Shown here piece after piece: positions 41,950-48,539 of a DNA stretch of 48,539 bases (positions within the stretch are counted from its first letter, which is position 1; every line of letters begins with the position of its first letter). A program made the position numbers and the translations under genes. Under the pieces are notes generated by a model. The model saw only the letters and a list, made by a program, of their open reading frames with translations, ran no database searches and had not been told where the DNA came from. This stretch comes from CAVQFC01 sp036497895. GTDB taxonomy: Bacteria > Acidobacteriota > Vicinamibacteria > Vicinamibacterales > CAVVIG01. Location: positions 1 to 48,539 of the forward strand of contig DASXIR010000217.1 in the NCBI GenBank assembly GCA_036497895.1, in the 5' to 3' direction.

Positions 41950-42393
41950 ATGAACACAACGCCCATCGTCGATTTCCTCAACCGCGTCACTGCCGCGCTC
42001 GCGATCACCGCCACCGTGGCGGTCGAAGAGACCGCCGATGGTCCCCGCCTGAACATCACCGGCGAGGAAGCGGAGCTTCTGGTGCGGCATCGCGGCGAAC
42101 CCATCAAAGCGCTGGCCCACATCGTCGACATGTCGTACGGTCGATCGCTCGAAGGCGAACAGCGCGTGTTCGTGGACGCACTCGAGTATCGCAAAGGCAA
42201 GGACGTCGAATTGCGATCGATGGCGAAGTTTCTCGCGCAGAAGGTGGCCGACACCGGGATGGATCAGCAGATGGGTCCGCTGAATCCGTACGAGCGGCGC
42301 ATGGTGCACATGGCGGTTGCCGAAGTGCCTGGCATCACCACCGAAAGCGTCGGCGACGCGTTCCTGAAGACGGTATTGATTTCGCGGAAGTAA
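41950..42393 (+). CDS. khpB: KH/R3H domain RNA-binding protein (Jag/KhpB)
   Basis: RNA-binding protein of 147 residues, commonly encoded after yidC. Start chosen at MNTTPIVDFLNRV, 5 bases after the yidC stop; a longer in-frame reading into yidC was rejected. A type II KH domain (residues ~25-75, LLVRHRGEPIKALAHIVDMS) is followed by an R3H domain (ELRSMAKFLAQKVADTG... NPYERRMVHMAVAEVPGIT). The N-terminal Jag-N domain of the longer homologues is missing or very short. Homologues act in post-transcriptional control of cell division and envelope genes in some bacteria. Confidence 0.9.
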   Translation: MNTTPIVDFLNRVTAALAITATVAVEETADGPRLNITGEEAELLVRHRGEPIKALAHIVDMSYGRSLEGEQRVFVDALEYRKGKDVELRSMAKFLAQKVADTGMDQQMGPLNPYERRMVHMAVAEVPGITTESVGDAFLKTVLISRK

Positions 42394-42422
42394 GGGTGGT
42401 CTGGGCCTCGCGGCCGCAGCCC

Positions 42423-43766
42423 ATGTCGTTTTCCACGCAAGACACCATCGTTGCGATCGCCACACCACCAGGGCGAGGCGGTATCGGTGTAGTACGCATC
42501 GCCGGACCAGACGCGCTCGCAGTCTCTCAGCGTCTCATCATTGGCTCCGCTCCGCTGCAACCTCGCCATGCGACGTTCACGAAGATTCGACTCAACCTGG
42601 ATACTTCTGCACGAAGCGATTCGCTCGATCACATCGTTGCGATCTATTTCCCTGCTCCGCACTCCTACACCGGCGACGATATCGTGGAGTTGAGCGCGCA
42701 CGGCAGCCCGGTTGTCCTCCGTACAATCGTGACACTGTCAATCGAACTTGGCGCGCGTCTGGCGGAGCCGGGCGAATTCACATTGCGCGCCTTCCTCAAT
42801 GGACGAATCGATCTGCCGCAGGCGGAAGCGGTCGCGGATCTGATCGACGCCGTGACGCCGCTGCAGGCACGCGCCGCCTTCGATCAACTTGATGGCACGC
42901 TCACACGGGCGATCGCCGAAATCGACGCGGCGCTGTTCGCCTTCATCGCGCAGCTCGAAGCCTCGATCGACTTTCCAGACGAGGGTTATCACTTCGTCGA
43001 GCCACGGAAGCTGACTCGCGATATCGATGCACTCATCGCGCGCACTGAGACGCTGCTCGCCGGCGCACAGCGTGGCCGTCTGATTCGCGAGGGATTGCAG
43101 GTTGCGATCGTCGGTGCGCCTAACGTCGGCAAATCGAGCCTGTTCAATGCCCTGGTCGGCGCGTCGCGGGCGATCGTTGCCGATGCGCCTGGGACGACCC
43201 GCGATCTCGTCACCGAGGTCGTGGACATCGAGGGGTTGCGCGTGACCCTGGTCGACACTGCGGGCCTGCGTGAGACGACCGACGCGGTTGAAACAGAGGG
43301 AGTCGCGCGTTCGCATCAGGTCAGCGCGACCGCGGATCTGGTGGTGACGGTACTGGATTGGACTTCGGAAAACGCCTGTCAAACTACTGATAATAAAGGG
43401 TTTGCTGTCGTCAATAAGTGTGACGTCCCTGGCGCGTGCAGCTCCCGGGATGCGCTATTTGTGTCGGCGAAGACGGGCGAGGGAATCGACAATCTGCGGC
43501 GCGCAATCGTCGAAGCGCTCGATGTCGATCGGTTTCGCGATTGTCCGGGAATCACCAACGTGCGTCATATCGCGTTGGTCCAGCGGACGCGGGACGCACT
43601 CATTCGCGCCAGATCGGCAGCGAGCGTCGAGGGCGGCTCGATGTCCGAGGAATTCGTGCTCGCCGATCTGCAGGAGGCGCGCGCGGCGCTCGAGGAAATC
43701 ACCGGCAGAAAGGCGTCGGACGAACTTCTCGCGCACATTTTCTCCCGCTTCTGTATTGGCAAATAG
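42423..43766 (+). CDS. mnmE: tRNA uridine-5-carboxymethylaminomethyl(34) synthesis GTPase
   Basis: Works with MnmG to modify wobble U34 of several tRNAs. With the start at MSFSTQDTIVAIATPPGRGG the protein has 447 residues; a GTG nine codons earlier is less likely. The N-terminal formyl-THF-binding domain is followed by the helical domain and the inserted G domain: G1 GAPNVGKSSLFNALVG, G2 GTTRD, G3 DTAGLRE and G4 NKCD. The C-terminal CIGK motif is intact (SRFCIGK). mnmG follows after 15 bases. Confidence 0.96.
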   Translation: MSFSTQDTIVAIATPPGRGGIGVVRIAGPDALAVSQRLIIGSAPLQPRHATFTKIRLNLDTSARSDSLDHIVAIYFPAPHSYTGDDIVELSAHGSPVVLRTIVTLSIELGARLAEPGEFTLRAFLNGRIDLPQAEAVADLIDAVTPLQARAAFDQLDGTLTRAIAEIDAALFAFIAQLEASIDFPDEGYHFVEPRKLTRDIDALIARTETLLAGAQRGRLIREGLQVAIVGAPNVGKSSLFNALVGASRAIVADAPGTTRDLVTEVVDIEGLRVTLVDTAGLRETTDAVETEGVARSHQVSATADLVVTVLDWTSENACQTTDNKGFAVVNKCDVPGACSSRDALFVSAKTGEGIDNLRRAIVEALDVDRFRDCPGITNVRHIALVQRTRDALIRARSAASVEGGSMSEEFVLADLQEARAALEEITGRKASDELLAHIFSRFCIGK

Positions 43767-43781
43767 CGTAGGTTGACGTTG

Positions 43782-45644
43782 ATGAAGACCGGGTTCGATG
43801 TGATTGTGATCGGCGCGGGACACGCAGGATGCGAGGCCGCATTTGCGGCGGCGCGACTGGGTGCCCACGTCGGGCTGTGCACGCTGACCCTGGACACGGT
43901 GGCGCACATGCCCTGCAATCCGGCGGTAGGCGGCACCGCGAAGGGGCACCTGGTGCGCGAGATCGACGCGCTCGGAGGCCTGATGGGCCGCGCGATCGAT
44001 GCGACCGGTATTCAATTCAAGCTGCTCAATCGCAGCCGCGGTCCGGCGGTCTGGTCACCGCGGGCACAGGCGGACAAGAAGGTCTACGGAAAATGGGTCA
44101 AGGCGGCGCTCGAGGGCGAACCCAACGTTGAGTGGCTGATCGGGCGTGCGGGCCGGATTCTGGTCGACAACCATCGCGTGACCGGGCTCGCCCTCGAAGC
44201 TGGGGACGTCTACGGCTGCCGCGCAGTGGTGGTGACGACCGGCACGTTCCTGAACGGACTCGTCCACATTGGGCCCGAGCAGCGGCCATCCGGTCGCGCT
44301 GGAGAGCCGCCATCGCGCGATCTCGCCGGATCTCTCAAGGGATTCGGCTTCGAGTGGGGTCGCCTGAAGACGGGAACTCCGCCGAGGCTCGATCGCGCCA
44401 GCATCGACTTTGACCGTCAGGTGGCCAATGGGACGTTTGTTGTGGAGCATGGCGACGATCCACCAGTTCCCTTCTCGTTTCTGTCCGCTCCGATTGAACG
44501 CCCGCAGATCGCGTGTCACCTGCTCCACACGAATGACCGTGTCCGCGACCTGGTCCGGGCGAACATCGCTCGGTCGCCGTTGTTCAACGGTCAGATTCAG
44601 GGCATCGGTCCGCGCTACTGCCCGTCTCTCGAGGACAAGATCGTTCGTTTCCCGGACAAGGAGCGTCACCAGATTTTTCTAGAGCCTGAGGGTCTGGAGG
44701 CCCGCGAGATTTACGTCAATGGCTTCTCGATGTCTCTCCCCCGCGACGTGCAAACCGATTTGGTGCACGCGCTCCCGGGTCTCGAGGACGCGGTGCTCCT
44801 TCGTCCTGGCTATGCAGTCGAATACGACTTCATTCAACCGACCGAGCTCACGAGACGGCTCGAAACGAAGCGATTCGCCGGACTCTTCCTTGCCGGCCAG
44901 ATCAACGGCACGTCCGGCTACGAGGAGGCAGCCGCGCAGGGTCTGATTGCTGGTGCGAACGCGGCTTGCGCGGCAGTCGGTGGCCCTGGAATCGAACTGC
45001 GGCGAGACGAGGCATACATCGGCATCCTGATTGACGACCTGATCACGAAGGGATGCCTCGAGCCTTACCGGATGTTCACGTCCCGCGCGGAGCATCGGCT
45101 GCTTCTGCGGATCGACAATGCCGATTTTCGCCTTACGCCTCGCGGACGTGAAGTCGGACTCGTGGACGATGAGCGGTGGGATCGGTTCGTCTCGCGGCGA
45201 GGACGATTCGAGAAGAATCTGGAAGTTCTGCAGTCCACGCTCGTCCGGAGTCCGTCTGGTGACAGTCTTCCCGCCAGCCAGCTCCTGAGGCAGCCCGAAG
45301 TTCGCCTCGCGGACCTGCTGGCGGAGAATCGTCTCCCGCGTTTTTCGATCGAGCCGTCCGAGTCCTCCTTCGACATCGCGAGCGCCGAAACGACCGTCAA
45401 ATACGAAGGTTACCTTCGTCGTCAGGAGAGCGAAATCGAGCGTTCCCGCAAAGACGAGCGACGGCGGATCCCGTTGGATTTTGCGTTCGACCGCGTTCCG
45501 GGACTGTCGCGCGAAGTCGTGCAGCGACTCGAGCAGGTGCGACCGGACACACTGGGTCAGGCGCTCAGAATCCCTGGGGTAACGCCGGCTGCGGTTGCTG
45601 TGCTGGGCGCTTTCGTCGGCCGCCCGTTGCCATCTCGAGCGTGA
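43782..45644 (+). CDS. mnmG: tRNA uridine-5-carboxymethylaminomethyl(34) synthesis enzyme
   Basis: FAD-dependent partner of MnmE, 620 residues with the ATG start MKTGFDVIVIGAGHAGCEAA. Two TTG codons just upstream are in frame but less likely. The Rossmann FAD motif GAGHAGCEAA is followed by NPAVGGTAKGHLVREIDALG. Catalytic-region cysteines are in RYCPSLEDKIVRFPDK, and the C-terminal GIDA domain (NYEGYLRRQ-like YEGYLRRQESEIERS) is complete. The stop overlaps the rsmG GTG start by four bases (GTGA). Confidence 0.96.
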   Translation: MKTGFDVIVIGAGHAGCEAAFAAARLGAHVGLCTLTLDTVAHMPCNPAVGGTAKGHLVREIDALGGLMGRAIDATGIQFKLLNRSRGPAVWSPRAQADKKVYGKWVKAALEGEPNVEWLIGRAGRILVDNHRVTGLALEAGDVYGCRAVVVTTGTFLNGLVHIGPEQRPSGRAGEPPSRDLAGSLKGFGFEWGRLKTGTPPRLDRASIDFDRQVANGTFVVEHGDDPPVPFSFLSAPIERPQIACHLLHTNDRVRDLVRANIARSPLFNGQIQGIGPRYCPSLEDKIVRFPDKERHQIFLEPEGLEAREIYVNGFSMSLPRDVQTDLVHALPGLEDAVLLRPGYAVEYDFIQPTELTRRLETKRFAGLFLAGQINGTSGYEEAAAQGLIAGANAACAAVGGPGIELRRDEAYIGILIDDLITKGCLEPYRMFTSRAEHRLLLRIDNADFRLTPRGREVGLVDDERWDRFVSRRGRFEKNLEVLQSTLVRSPSGDSLPASQLLRQPEVRLADLLAENRLPRFSIEPSESSFDIASAETTVKYEGYLRRQESEIERSRKDERRRIPLDFAFDRVPGLSREVVQRLEQVRPDTLGQALRIPGVTPAAVAVLGAFVGRPLPSRA

Positions 45645-46303
45645 CTACGCCAGAGTTTCGGGACCGCCTCGCTCGACGGACGCGTTTTGCAAAGGCGCCG
45701 CTGACTGTGCCGATGCTGGATCCGCTGGAGGCATACCTCAGGCTACTCACCCACTGGAACGCGAAGATCAATTTGACGGCGTTACCGCTCGATCCACCGA
45801 CCGATCAGACGTTCGACCGCCTGCTGGTCGAGCCGCTTGGCGCCTCGCGTCACATCGAGGACAGGCCACTCGTCTGGTTCGACTTGGGGTCCGGCGGGGG
45901 CTCTCCCGCGATTCCCATGAAAATCGCCAGGCCGGTGCTGAATCTCACGATGGTCGAGTCCAAAGAGCGAAAGGCCGCCTTCCTTCGAGAAGCTATCCGC
46001 ACGCTTGACCTCACGAATTCTAACGTCCGAAACGAGCGATTCGAGGATCTCGCTGAGGATCCCACGCTCGTCGGGAACGTAGATTTGGTCACGGTTCGGG
46101 CCGTAAAAACTGATGCCGGACTCTTTGAGACAGCGGCCAAACTGCTCAGAGAAGGCGGCCGGCTGTTCTTGTTCCGCCCTGCGCATGATCCGAGCGCAAA
46201 CCCAAACGGCTTCAAGCTGATCAATACGGCAAAGCTGGCAGAGGTCCCCCCATCGTTTCTGTGCATTTACAACCGCGTGTTCCACGTGGAACAAAGGCGT
46301 TGA
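45641..46303 (+). CDS. rsmG: 16S rRNA (guanine(527)-N7)-methyltransferase
   Basis: SAM-dependent methyltransferase of 220 residues that modifies G527 of 16S rRNA. GTG start overlaps the mnmG stop. HWNAKINLTAL and the SAM-binding FDLGSGGGSPAIPMKI are present, and VTVRAVKTDAGLFETAAKLL follows. The C-terminal FHVEQRR is encoded by a perfect parS site. The protein end is thus under two constraints, coding and ParB binding. Known loss-of-function alleles of this gene give low-level streptomycin resistance in other bacteria; none is evident here. Confidence 0.94.
   Translation: MTTPEFRDRLARRTRFAKAPLTVPMLDPLEAYLRLLTHWNAKINLTALPLDPPTDQTFDRLLVEPLGASRHIEDRPLVWFDLGSGGGSPAIPMKIARPVLNLTMVESKERKAAFLREAIRTLDLTNSNVRNERFEDLAEDPTLVGNVDLVTVRAVKTDAGLFETAAKLLREGGRLFLFRPAHDPSANPNGFKLINTAKLAEVPPSFLCIYNRVFHVEQRR
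46278..46293. promoter_or_regulatory. parS: parS centromere site
   Basis: TGTTCCACGTGGAACA is a perfect 16-base palindrome matching the bacterial parS consensus. It lies inside the 3' end of rsmG, 89 bases before parA and about 7 kb from the predicted origin. It is the only full parS I found in this window. Confidence 0.9.
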
Positions 46304-46381
46304 CGGGATCGGGGAGGTCCCGTATCCTCGTTCACGCCCCGGCAAAATCGACAACGGACACACAATAGGGTATGTAACCAA

Positions 46382-47170
46382 ATGGCCCGGATCATTGCCG
46401 TAGCAAATCAAAAGGGCGGCGTCGGAAAAACCACCACCACCATTAATCTGGCGGCTTCATTGGCCCTCGGCGATCAGCGCGTCCTGCTCGTCGATGTTGA
46501 CCCGCAAGGCAACCTGACCAGCGGCGTGGGCCAGAAGGGCCGCGCGTCCGACGCCGGCACCATCTACGCGGCGCTGACCTCGACTGAAGCCACCACCGAC
46601 GCTCACCCCTACGCGATACCGACGGGGGTCGAGCGGGTGATGCTGATCCCCGCCGATCGAAATCTCACCGGTGCCGAAATCGAAATGGTTCCGCTGGCGC
46701 GGCGCGAGGAACGATTGCGCTTGCTCCTCGAATCGGTCCGCAACGATTTCGATTACATCTTCATCGACTGCCCGCCGTCGCTCGGGTTGCTGACGCTGAA
46801 CGCGCTGGTCGCCGCCGACGCAGTGTTGATTCCATTGCACTGCGAATACTTCGCCCTCGAGGGACTCGCCGATCTCGTCGGCACGATGCGCCGTGTGCGG
46901 GCCGCGCTCAACCCGGGACTCGATATCGAAGGCGTGCTGCTGACGATGTTCGACGAGCGCACGAACCTGGGGCAACAGGTCGCCACCGATGTGCGCGAGT
47001 TCTTCAAAGAAAAAGTGTTCCGCACGGTGATTCCGCGCAACGTCCGTCTCGGCGAGGCGCCAAGCCATGGGATGCCGGTCATCCTGTACGACGTCAAATC
47101 GCGAGGCGCCGAAGCGTATCTCGCTCTCGCGCGCGAAGTCCTCGCCCGCTCGGCTGCGACCGCCGCGTAG
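46382..47170 (+). CDS. parA: Chromosome partitioning ATPase ParA (Soj)
   Basis: Walker-type ATPase of 262 residues that, with ParB and parS, segregates the origin region. It begins MARIIAVANQKGGVGKTTTT with the deviant Walker A motif at residues 10-17. The FIDCPPSLGLLTLNALVAAD motif is the Walker B region, and SRGAEAYLALAREVL is the usual end. A TCGACA-N17-TATGTA pair (46348-46376) would place the transcript start almost on the ATG, so leaderless expression is possible but unproven. parB follows after 54 bases. Confidence 0.96.
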   Translation: MARIIAVANQKGGVGKTTTTINLAASLALGDQRVLLVDVDPQGNLTSGVGQKGRASDAGTIYAALTSTEATTDAHPYAIPTGVERVMLIPADRNLTGAEIEMVPLARREERLRLLLESVRNDFDYIFIDCPPSLGLLTLNALVAADAVLIPLHCEYFALEGLADLVGTMRRVRAALNPGLDIEGVLLTMFDERTNLGQQVATDVREFFKEKVFRTVIPRNVRLGEAPSHGMPVILYDVKSRGAEAYLALAREVLARSAATAA

Positions 47171-47224
47171 ACACAGGCAGCCTCGGGCTTCGTGCTTTCG
47201 CGGTTGCGTTTCATCGGTAACCAC

Positions 47225-48094
47225 ATGGAAAAACGTCCCGCTCTCGGAAAAGGTCTCAGCGCACTGATTCCTGACGCACCCGAAGCTCCGCGCGCGCTGC
47301 CCATCGAAGCCGACATTGATCGGCTGGCACCGAACGACTTCCAGCCGCGGGCAACCGTGGACGATGCGCGCCTGCAGGAGCTCGCGCAGTCAATCAAGGC
47401 CAACGGCATCATCCAGCCGATCGTCGTTCGCCGAATAGGTGATCGTTTCCAGATCATTGCCGGTGAACGTCGCTGGCGGGCGGCGAAGCTGGCGGGAATG
47501 CTGCGCGTGCCGATTGCGGTGAAGGAGTTCACAGCCGGCAACGAGCGATCGCTGCTGGAAATGGCCTTGATCGAAAACATCCAGCGCGAAAACCTCAACC
47601 CCATCGAGGAAGCACTCGCCTACCAGCGGCTCGCGGACGAATTTCATCTGAGGCAGGAGGACATCGCATCAGCGGTCGGAAAAGACCGGGCCACGGTCGC
47701 CAATCACATCCGCTTGCTGCGTCTCCCCGAAGAAGTTCGCGCCGAGCTGTCCACCGGACGCCTGACGATGGGCCACGCGCGCGCCCTTCTGTCGCTGGCA
47801 GATGAAGCCGACCAACGACGCATGGCGCGGGACGTCATCGCGCGGTCGCTGTCGGTGCGCGAAACCGAATCGCTCGTGAAGAAGATCGTGGAACAAGGCT
47901 CGCCGCACGAAGCGCGCCCCGTGTCGGAGCCGAAGCCGACCGACGTCCATACGCGCGCCGCCGAAGAGCGCCTCCGCTTTCTCCTCGGCACGCACGTCCG
48001 CATCGTTCGCCACGGCGAACGCGGGCGCATCGAGATCGATTTCGTTTCCGAAGACGAATTGATCCGGATTTTCGAACAGCTCACCGAGAAATAG
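47225..48094 (+). CDS. parB: Chromosome partitioning protein ParB (Spo0J)
   Basis: parS-binding CTP-dependent clamp of 289 residues. The start at MEKRPALGKGLSALIPD has the conserved N-terminal ParA-interacting LGKGLSALI motif; an ATG eleven codons upstream adds unrelated residues. The ParB/Srx CTP-binding domain holds GERRWRAAKLAG and ENIQRENLNPIEEALAYQRL. A helix-turn-helix follows (QEDIASAVGKDRATVANHIR), then a C-terminal dimerisation region. Its own target, parS, lies 0.9 kb upstream in rsmG. Confidence 0.95.
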   Translation: MEKRPALGKGLSALIPDAPEAPRALPIEADIDRLAPNDFQPRATVDDARLQELAQSIKANGIIQPIVVRRIGDRFQIIAGERRWRAAKLAGMLRVPIAVKEFTAGNERSLLEMALIENIQRENLNPIEEALAYQRLADEFHLRQEDIASAVGKDRATVANHIRLLRLPEEVRAELSTGRLTMGHARALLSLADEADQRRMARDVIARSLSVRETESLVKKIVEQGSPHEARPVSEPKPTDVHTRAAEERLRFLLGTHVRIVRHGERGRIEIDFVSEDELIRIFEQLTEK

Positions 48095-48125
48095 AACCCT
48101 GCACTCACACCGAAAGGAGGAACAA

Positions 48126-48539
48126 GTGACGAAGAGACTGACTCAGATGTCTTCCTGCGCCGGTTGAGCGAGCAAACTCGCCGCTGGCGAGCTCGCTCAG
48201 GTGCTGAGTGACATTCCCGCGTCCGTCGATCCCCGTGTCCTTGTCGACTTCAGGACGGCGGACGATGCGGGTGTGTACAAATGGGAAGCCGGACCGTCTC
48301 TGGTTCAGACTGTCGATTTCTTCACGCCGATCGTGGACGATCCCTACACCTACGGCCAGATCGCCGCGGCTAACGCAGTGAGTGACATCTACGCAATTGG
48401 CGGCCGTCCACTCACCGCCTTGGCCATCGCCGCTTTTCCAAAGGACGGACTCGAGCCGGGAACAATCGCCGCCATTTTCCGCGGCGGCATCGACAAACTG
48501 CGCGAAGCCGGGGTGGCGTTGCTCGGCGGTCACACCGTG
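48126..48539 (+). CDS. selD: Selenide, water dikinase (SelD), predicted selenoprotein, 3' partial
   Basis: Makes selenophosphate from selenide and ATP for selenocysteine and selenouridine synthesis. AAGGAGG lies five bases before GTG 48126, a near-ideal ribosome site. The product starts MTKRLTQMSSCAG, then TGA (48165-48167, codon 14), then ASKLAAGELAQVL. Reading continues in frame for 124 codons to the window end with clear SelD sequence (TADDAGVY, QTVDFFTPIVDDPYTYGQIA, ANAVSDIYAIGGRP). The TGA aligns with catalytic Cys17 of E. coli SelD (GCGCK there, G-Sec-ASK here), and catalytic Lys is K17. Some SelD proteins are known to carry Sec at this place. The second family cysteine is serine here. 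A hairpin follows the TGA directly. Confidence 0.9.
48166..48198 (+). promoter_or_regulatory. Bacterial SECIS hairpin after the selD TGA
   Basis: GAGCGAG (48166-48172) pairs with CTCGCTC (48192-48198), and CTCGCC (48177-48182) pairs with GGCGAG (48186-48191). The two stems stack with a 4-base CAAA bulge on the 5' side and a 3-base GCT apical loop. It starts within the TGA codon, as bacterial SECIS elements do, and gives 13 base pairs in 33 bases. The loop lies 16-18 bases after the TGA. Confidence 0.8.

Overview
This is a GC-rich bacterial chromosome segment that contains the replication origin. From 39.2 kb the genes diverge: dnaA, dnaN, gyrB and gyrA run leftward, and rpmH, rnpA, yidD, yidC, khpB, mnmE, mnmG, rsmG, parA and parB run rightward. 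DnaA-box clusters flank dnaA and a perfect parS site lies inside rsmG. A large autotransporter, a periplasmic-type S9 peptidase and a proteobacterial-type GyrB indicate a Gram-negative cell. The mix of a DUF885 protein, S9 and M24 exported peptidases, an FmdB zinc ribbon and the gene order suggests Acidobacteriota, perhaps Vicinamibacteria. That placement is inference and not proved by the sequence.

Layout. 1-10.0 kb (minus strand): a compact nitrogen-assimilation operon gltB-gltD-glnD-glnB-amtB (glutamate synthase, PII uridylyltransferase, PII protein, ammonium channel), with junctions from an 8-base overlap to a 3-base gap. 10.2-19.0 kb: exported proteins, namely an S9 peptidase, a 1644-residue autotransporter with a glycine-rich block and passenger strand repeats, and a divergent M24 peptidase. 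19.0-24.3 kb: serS, galU, an FmdB-like protein, a DUF885 protein and rsmI. 24.4-31.2 kb (plus strand): TPR protein, glmU and glmS (UDP-GlcNAc precursor synthesis), a PcrA/UvrD helicase and a small membrane-anchored protein. 31.2-39.2 kb (minus strand): gyrA, gyrB, dnaN, dnaA. 39.5-48.1 kb (plus strand): the ribosomal protein/RNase P/membrane insertase/tRNA modification/chromosome partition block. 48.1 kb to the end: the start of selD.

Most notable points: (1) selD has an in-frame TGA at its active-site position followed at once by a long hairpin, so it is very probably a selenoprotein read through a SECIS element. (2) yidC has an in-frame TAG that separates the periplasmic domain from the insertase core, with a Shine-Dalgarno-like restart just downstream. 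(3) rsmI changes abruptly from about 69% to about 51% GC in mid-gene, as if its 3' part had been replaced. (4) The origin region has a head-to-head DnaA-box palindrome and a second box group on the other side of dnaA. No tRNA, rRNA, CRISPR array or insertion sequence was seen.
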